8,695 nucleotides of DNA from CAZHMN01 sp964533705 (lineage in GTDB: Bacteria; Electryoneota; B3-LCP), in the NCBI GenBank assembly GCA_964533705.1, contig CAZHMN010000101.1:1-8695 (forward strand). Direction: 5' to 3'. The notes beneath the pieces were generated by a model. It saw nothing but the letters and a program-made list of their open reading frames with translations, ran no database searches and was not told the origin of the DNA. Position 1 is the stretch's first letter. Each line of letters opens with the position of its first letter. This document shows, piece by piece, positions 5,721-8,695 of the stretch. Position numbers and translations under genes: made by a program.

Positions 5721-6497
5721 TTATAGTCTGACGTTCACTTTACGCACATAGGGCTTGAACTGCCTCATTCCCCCTCCTTCGCTCACAACCCTTAAAGCAG
5801 CTTCATCATCCGCCACGACAACCCCCGACAAAAGTGTTACCGGAGTGCCCCGGAAGGCTTCGTGAAGTAGCGGCGTTGACGGTCCCAGGATGGCCACCTC
5901 ACGGCAGCTTGCGGCAGCCCGCAGCAGGTGATCCATCGTGCCGTTGATTATGGCGGTGCTGGTTATCAATGCGACGTTGCAACTCGCCAGCCCCTTATTT
6001 GCATCTGTGGCTTCATTCAAGTCAGGGGCGCGTGAGGTATCTATCTCATAAATCTGAAGGTTGCAGCGATCGCTAATACTCTGCACCAACGGTTCGAAGT
6101 AGCCGATCATGACCACATCTTCAGCCTCCCGCAATTCGAGAATTGAGCGAATATCGCCGGGAACCACATCACCGCCGGGTGATCCAATCAGCGCATTCGC
6201 CGTTGCCAGGCCGACAGCTCGTGGAAGTAGATTGTCCCTCTGAATCCAAGATAGAAGCTCGGCTGCTTCACGTCCGGTAATATGGCCGTCTTCCGGTCCC
6301 AAAGGGATCCTTACGGGCAGTGCGAAGTCGTCGCAACCCTGCCTTTCGGGAAATCTGTACGCCAGACCGCAGTTCCCATTATCCAATCGCACGCAGACGT
6401 ATCTTAATCCCAATCTAACGTCCACGATCTGTCGGCCTAAACAGACGCTCGCCAGAGTATCTGCGATTCTATCTGCTATGGATTTTTCTGCGTCCAT
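5721..6497 (-). CDS. DUF4213/DUF364 family protein (putative heavy-metal chelation)
   Basis: A 258-aa protein from the ATG at 6497. The N-terminal part (about 1-100) is DUF4213-like, with VRLGLRYVCV and a GLATANAL block (97-104). The C-terminal Rossmann-like DUF364 part includes VMIGYFEPLV (129-138), ITSTAIINGTMDHLL (178-192), LGPSTPLLHEAF (204-215) and a closing GGGMRQFKPY (241-250). The family is thought to act in metal or chelate handling; no reaction is proven. An upstream in-frame TTG at 6521 would add eight residues but runs up to a repeated hairpin (6523-6556) and offers no clear ribosome site, so I prefer the ATG. The gene converges on the ORP-type operon with an 18-bp gap, so it is not co-transcribed but may share a metal-related role. 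Family placement is from recognised motifs. Confidence 0.8.
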   Translation of the reverse strand: MDAEKSIADRIADTLASVCLGRQIVDVRLGLRYVCVRLDNGNCGLAYRFPERQGCDDFALPVRIPLGPEDGHITGREAAELLSWIQRDNLLPRAVGLATANALIGSPGGDVVPGDIRSILELREAEDVVMIGYFEPLVQSISDRCNLQIYEIDTSRAPDLNEATDANKGLASCNVALITSTAIINGTMDHLLRAAASCREVAILGPSTPLLHEAFRGTPVTLLSGVVVADDEAALRVVSEGGGMRQFKPYVRKVNVRL

Positions 6498-6522
6498 GTT
6501 GCATTGGGTTTGCACAGGCAAT

Positions 6523-6556
6523 GCCGCCAGGAATCACATTGTTCCAATCCCGGCGG
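6523..6556. repeat. Hairpin repeat family A, copy 1
   Basis: A 34-bp element beginning GCCGCCAGGAATCAC and ending in CCCGGCGG. Nine-base arms (6524-6532 and 6548-6556) pair with one G-T wobble. It is the most divergent of four copies (others at 7378-7411, 7955-7988, 8544-8577), with A instead of G in the loop and C instead of T in the right arm. Confidence 0.75.
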
Positions 6557-6577
6557 GAAATTAACGCATCAATATGA

Positions 6578-6597
6578 GGGCTTGATAAATCAAGCCC
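6578..6597. repeat. Short palindrome GGGCTTGAT-AA-ATCAAGCCC
   Basis: Perfect 9-bp arms with a two-base centre, followed by a direct repeat of AGCCCCTAC (6594-6602 and 6608-6616). It fills the slot between hairpin A and the 73-bp repeat. The equivalent slot near the end of the window holds a different palindrome. Confidence 0.65.
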
Positions 6598-6621
6598 CTA
6601 CAGGAGTAGCCCCTACGTGCC

Positions 6622-6694
6622 TGCTTACCCACAGTAGAACTGTGGGGCACCCTGGCAGGCGGTAAAGTGGTCAGGACGGAAGTCCTGACCGCAC
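6622..6694. repeat. 73-bp double-hairpin repeat B, copy 1
   Basis: It contains two stem-loops: CCCACAG/CTGTGGG (6628-6634 and 6640-6646) and GGTCAGGAC/GTCCTGACC with a GGAA loop (6669-6690). The copy at 8623-8695 matches at 71 of 73 positions in the same orientation, 2,001 bp away. The two copies bracket the peptidase gene and the tandem duplication. Confidence 0.8.
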
Positions 6695-6733
6695 GAGTAA
6701 AGGTCTATTTAACCTCTAACGATAATTGCGCAT

Positions 6734-7246
6734 TTATACAAATTCATAATCCCGAATCAATTCTTGCCAACGGACGCCCGGCTCCTGTATATGCGGCATA
6801 TCTCTGAACCGAGTCCAGCGTCCACCCCATTCAAAGCCCACCTTCTCGGCGGCTTGGCCGTATCTATGCCATATGGCAATGTCCTCTTCTTCTTTTGCCC
6901 CCCAGACCGGCTTGCCGTCCCTCAGGGGTACTGCGTCTAAGGCCAGCCCGTAATTATGCAGGCTCATACCCGGCGCCGCATTCGTCACTCTGGCGCCGTT
7001 TTGGGGCTCGACGTTCAGTAGAACCGCACTGACGTCCGGCCGATTGTATTCTCTCTCGAGTCTGGCCGCTACAGCTTCGATTTCAGCCGAAGTTCTACCG
7101 CGGCAAAAGAGCCTGGCCTGTTCTTCCAGGGAACTGAGGGTGCGGTAGATCAGAATGTCCAACTGCTGATGCTGGCATTCAGTTAGAAGATTCTCGGCCT
7201 TCTCCATCACGTCCGGCCTTAAGTCCTTAATATCTCTGCTGGCCAT
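6734..7246 (-). CDS. M15-family zinc endopeptidase (L-alanyl-D-glutamate peptidase / endolysin-like)
   Basis: A 170-aa peptidoglycan peptidase candidate. SLHNYGLALD (95-104) supplies zinc ligands His97 and Asp104, and DMPHIQ (149-154) supplies catalytic Asp149 and zinc ligand His152. The spacings His-7-Asp and Asp-3-His equal those recalled for phage T5 endolysin (His66, Asp73, Asp130, His133). EWGGRW (139-144) before the DxPH motif is also typical. The enzyme would cut the peptide stems of peptidoglycan. There is no signal peptide or membrane segment, so export would need a holin or lysis, as for phage enzymes; no phage gene is seen nearby. GAGG on the minus strand (7252-7255) lies 5 nt before the ATG, supporting the start. 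It lies between copies of repeat B and just beside the tandem repeat region, which suggests acquisition or a phage remnant; that is inference. Confidence 0.85.
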   Translation of the reverse strand: MASRDIKDLRPDVMEKAENLLTECQHQQLDILIYRTLSSLEEQARLFCRGRTSAEIEAVAARLEREYNRPDVSAVLLNVEPQNGARVTNAAPGMSLHNYGLALDAVPLRDGKPVWGAKEEEDIAIWHRYGQAAEKVGFEWGGRWTRFRDMPHIQEPGVRWQELIRDYEFV

Positions 7247-7335
7247 TGTAACCTCAACGGTGGTGGAGGATGTGACAGACAGGAATGGCTGTAAAGTCCC
7301 TCAGTGGTCTGTCCTCCCCGCCGGATTCCTATGTG

Positions 7336-7359
7336 GCGGCGAGTCCCCGTACTCGCCGC
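7336..7359. repeat. Hairpin repeat family C, copy 1
   Basis: Perfect 9-bp arms GCGGCGAGT and ACTCGCCGC around the loop CCCCGT. It is preceded by the conserved GATTCCTATGTG and lies 18 bp before hairpin A copy 2. The other copies have loop CCCCGC. Confidence 0.75.
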
Positions 7360-7377
7360 ATGAGCCGCGCAGATAAA

Positions 7378-7411
7378 GCCGCCAGGAATCACGTTGTTCC
7401 AATCCTGGCGG
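7378..7411. repeat. Hairpin repeat family A, copy 2
   Basis: A 34-bp element with perfect arms CCGCCAGGA and TCCTGGCGG around a 15-nt loop containing ACGTTGTTCC. It is identical to the copy at 7955-7988 and is followed by TAACTTAA. Confidence 0.8.
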
Positions 7412-7551
7412 TAACTTAAATAGCATGCTCCCCACTCGCAAGAGTCAGTGACACAAGTGGCGGACACAATGCGGTGTCGGCCACATCTGGCAGCCGTTTT
7501 CCGCACGGCTAAAACTCGTATGTGACAAACCTGTCACGAGGAATAGAGATC

Positions 7552-7611
7552 CTAAATTTGAGAAACAAGAGCGGGATCGGGAATTATGGGCAAGGGGGGC
7601 AGATAGGACAT
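7552..7611 (-). other. Possible micro-ORF of 19 codons in duplication unit 1
   Basis: On the minus strand a promoter-like pair TTGCGT (7661-7656) and TATATT (7638-7633) with 17-bp spacing is followed by AGAGG and, after 10 nt, an ATG at 7611. The frame encodes MSYLPPLPIIPDPALVSQI and stops at 7552. It is copied exactly in unit 2, but the exact copy only reflects the recent duplication. Proline-rich, no recognised family. It may be chance or the remains of a longer gene. Confidence 0.2.
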
Positions 7612-7792
7612 ATGAGCAATTCCTCTGTTTATAATATACAACATATTCGGCGGAAACGCAAGTGATTTTGGGAGGGATTTTGGGTTTGGGGGGTGTTGGA
7701 TTGAAGTTTAAGGGCACAGCTCCTGCGCCCCTTCACCTGTTTGTTCTCATGCTGGCCAACCTACAATGGAGTCGTGGGGTAGCCGCGGTATG

Positions 7793-7816
7793 ATCGGGGT
7801 CAGGGGCGACCCCGAT
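7793..7816. repeat. Hairpin D in duplication unit 1
   Basis: ATCGGGGTC and GACCCCGAT form a perfect 9-bp stem around AGGGGC. The motif continues into TACGGGGATCGGG, so an alternative fold of the right half is possible. Copied at 8370-8393. Confidence 0.6.
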
Positions 7817-7891
7817 TACGGGGATCGGGTAGGCCCATGCTTGGTCCGATCTGGTTGTCCAGAAGCATGACACCCGACCGATTCTTATGTG

Positions 7892-7915
7892 GCGGCGAGT
7901 CCCCGCACTCGCCGC
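7892..7915. repeat. Hairpin repeat family C, copy 2
   Basis: Perfect 9-bp arms GCGGCGAGT and ACTCGCCGC with loop CCCCGC. It closes duplication unit 1 and is followed by a 34-bp spacer before hairpin A copy 3. Confidence 0.78.
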
Positions 7916-7954
7916 TTACAGAGAGGTGGCAGCAGGTGAAACGGCGCGGGTAAA

Positions 7955-7988
7955 GCCGCCAGGAATCACGTTGTTCCAATCCTGGCGG
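7955..7988. repeat. Hairpin repeat family A, copy 3
   Basis: Identical to copy 2 at 7378-7411, with 9-bp arms CCGCCAGGA and TCCTGGCGG. It marks the left edge of duplication unit 2. Confidence 0.8.
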
Positions 7989-8128
7989 TAACTTAAATAG
8001 CATGCTCCCCACTCGCAAGAGTCAGTGACACAAGTGGCGGACACAATGCGGTGTCGGCCACATCTGGCAGCCGTTTTCCGCACGGCTAAAACTCGTATGT
8101 GACAAACCTGTCACGAGGAATAGAGATC

Positions 8129-8188
8129 CTAAATTTGAGAAACAAGAGCGGGATCGGGAATTATGGGCAAGGGGGGCAGATAGGACAT
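8129..8188 (-). other. Possible micro-ORF of 19 codons in duplication unit 2
   Basis: An exact copy of the frame at 7552-7611, with the same promoter-like boxes shifted by 577 bp (8238-8233 and 8215-8210). Same doubts apply: no family, no conservation evidence. Confidence 0.18.
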
Positions 8189-8369
8189 ATGAGCAATTCC
8201 TCTGTTTATAATATACAACATATTCGGCGGAAACGCAAGTGATTTTGGGAGGGATTTTGGGTTTGGGGGGTGTTGGATTGAAGTTTAAGGGCACAGCTCC
8301 TGCGCCCCTTCACCTGTTTGTTCTCATGCTGGCCAACCTACAATGGAGTCGTGGGGTAGCCGCGGTATG

Positions 8370-8393
8370 ATCGGGGTCAGGGGCGACCCCGAT
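8370..8393. repeat. Hairpin D in duplication unit 2
   Basis: Exact copy of the 9-bp stem-loop at 7793-7816. Confidence 0.6.
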
Positions 8394-8468
8394 TACGGGG
8401 ATCGGGTAGGCCCATGCTTGGTCCGATCTGGTTGTCCAGAAACATGGCACCCGACCGATTCTTATGTG

Positions 8469-8492
8469 GCGGCGAGTCCCCGCACTCGCCGC
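8469..8492. repeat. Hairpin repeat family C, copy 3
   Basis: Arms GCGGCGAGT and ACTCGCCGC with loop CCCCGC, at the right edge of duplication unit 2. Confidence 0.78.
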
Positions 8493-8543
8493 TGGAGCAA
8501 CTGCCTGCGAAGAGGTGGCTGCAGGTGATACGGCGCAGGTAAA

Positions 8544-8577
8544 GCCGCCAGGAATCACGTTGTTCCAATCCTGGTGG
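8544..8577. repeat. Hairpin repeat family A, copy 4
   Basis: As copies 2 and 3 but with the right arm TCCTGGTGG, a single change that leaves a G-T wobble in the stem. After TAACTA the sequence leaves the duplicated unit and continues into a different palindrome and then repeat B. Confidence 0.78.
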
Positions 8578-8592
8578 TAACTAAAACACTGG

Positions 8593-8613
8593 ATTCCGGA
8601 TCAAGTCCGGAAT
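8593..8613. repeat. Short palindrome ATTCCGGA-TCAAG-TCCGGAAT
   Basis: Perfect 8-bp arms. Similar GGATTCCGGATCAAGTCCGG sequences are, from memory, common intergenic repeats in many proteobacteria. It occupies the slot between hairpin A and repeat B that is filled by a different palindrome at 6578-6597. Confidence 0.65.
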
Positions 8614-8622
8614 GACAAATGG

Positions 8623-8695
8623 TGCTTACCCACAGCAGAGCTGTGGGGCACCCTGGCAGGCGGTAAAGTGGTCAGGACGGAAGTCCTGACCGCAC
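8623..8695. repeat. 73-bp double-hairpin repeat B, copy 2 (reaches window end)
   Basis: Matches 6622-6694 at 71 of 73 positions; the differences are at 8636 and 8640, in the loop of the first hairpin and the first base of its right arm. In this copy the stem can extend by one pair. The element may continue past the end of the window. Confidence 0.8.

Larger units (their letters stand above)
6498..6733. other. Gene-free stretch built of palindromes
   Basis: These 236 bp between the two minus-strand genes hold three repeat elements: a 34-bp hairpin (6523-6556), the palindrome at 6578-6597, and a 73-bp double hairpin (6622-6694). I see no promoter or open frame worth calling. None of the hairpins has a T-run in the right place for an intrinsic terminator. 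Confidence 0.6.
7374..7916. repeat. Tandem duplication, unit 1
   Basis: 543 bp that recur at 7951-8493 with a period of 577 bp. By eye only two positions differ (7865 G/A against 8442, and 7870 A/G against 8447). The unit begins with TAAAGCCGCCAGG (hairpin A) and ends with hairpin C and its following T. It is separated from unit 2 by a 34-bp spacer (7917-7950). No recombinase, terminal inverted repeat or target duplication is visible. Confidence 0.9.
7951..8493. repeat. Tandem duplication, unit 2
   Basis: The second 543-bp copy, 577 bp after unit 1 and differing from it by two substitutions by eye. After it the spacer to hairpin A copy 4 is 46 bp (8494-8539), 12 bp longer than after unit 1, although its right half (GAGGTGGC, GCAGGTGA, ACGGCGC) is clearly related. 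Confidence 0.9.
7247..8695. other. 1.4-kb repeat region without a credible gene
   Basis: The region upstream of the peptidase gene carries no frame with recognisable protein features. It is made of a tandem duplication (unit 1 from 7374, unit 2 from 7951), three copies of a GC-rich hairpin C, three of hairpin A, two of hairpin D, one isolated palindrome and the start of a second repeat B. The longest frames (90 aa, minus strand, identical in both units) lack domain-like composition and a supported start. Confidence 0.7.

Noticed and set aside
6669..6690. Intrinsic terminator at the GTCAGGAC/GTCCTGAC hairpin
   Set aside because: The stem is strong but no T-run follows on either strand, and the element recurs as part of repeat B, so it is treated as a repeat.
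7445..7717. 90-aa minus-strand open frame, identical to one at 8022-8294
   Set aside because: Identity only reflects the recent duplication. No domain, no ribosome site at the called start, and the composition is not protein-like; hairpin and repeat sequence dominates the region.
7374..8493. Insertion sequence or classic transposon
   Set aside because: No transposase frame, terminal inverted repeats of the whole unit or target-site duplications are visible. A non-autonomous element is still possible.
8310..8568. Several overlapping open frames on both strands near the end of the window
   Set aside because: They run through hairpins C, D and repeat spacers and lack start signals or domains. 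They are by-products of GC-rich repeats.
7336..8577. CRISPR array or integron attC array
   Set aside because: Repeats are few, unevenly spaced and separated by a 543-bp duplicated unit rather than short unique spacers. No GTTRRRY-type core sites or cas/integrase genes are seen.

Overview
The window looks like part of the chromosome of a strictly anaerobic bacterium, with moderate GC content. The main reason is a co-directional cluster (about 77-5702, + strand) that resembles the orange-protein (ORP) gene sets known from sulfate reducers such as Desulfovibrio: a sigma54-dependent regulator, small NifX/NifB-fold proteins, and paired MinD-type ATPases carrying inserted ferredoxin domains. Desulfobacterota is my best guess for the lineage. 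It is an inference from gene content only; no rRNA or marker gene is present.

Layout. (1) 1-1456: a PAS/AAA+/Fis-type sigma54 activator, preceded by a sigma70-like promoter whose predicted start point lies inside a perfect 16-bp palindrome. (2) 1457-1646: a 190-bp control region with a second, 14/16-matching copy of that palindrome and a weaker third copy exactly 32 bp further upstream. (3) 1647-5702: eight genes in one direction. These are NifX-like protein A, an ORP-like protein, a DUF5320 Gly/Tyr-rich protein, a Gly-rich zinc-ribbon miniprotein, ferredoxin-MinD ATPase 1, NifX-like protein B, an FmdB-type zinc ribbon, and ferredoxin-MinD ATPase 2. (4) 5721-6497, minus strand: a DUF4213/DUF364 protein converging on the cluster with an 18-bp gap. 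(5) 6498-6733: a non-coding stretch made of several hairpins. (6) 6734-7246, minus strand: an M15-family (L-Ala-D-Glu/D-Ala peptidase-like) zinc endopeptidase with no signal peptide. (7) 7247-8695: about 1.4 kb with no credible gene, made of a nearly perfect tandem duplication (577-bp period, 541 of 543 positions identical by eye) and several interspersed hairpin repeats in a modular order.

How the genes may work together. Three small proteins of the fold that carries Mo/Fe/Cu-S clusters, two ATPases each able to hold two [4Fe-4S] clusters, and three Cys/Gly-rich accessory proteins suggest a machine that assembles or carries a metal-sulfur cluster using ATP. In D. vulgaris the related ORP complex has been linked to cell division. 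No nitrogenase structural gene is present, so nitrogen fixation is not indicated. The regulator probably controls the operon from tandem upstream sites and represses its own promoter through the palindrome there; this is inferred from site position and similarity. The PAS domain carries four clustered cysteines, so a redox or metal signal is plausible.
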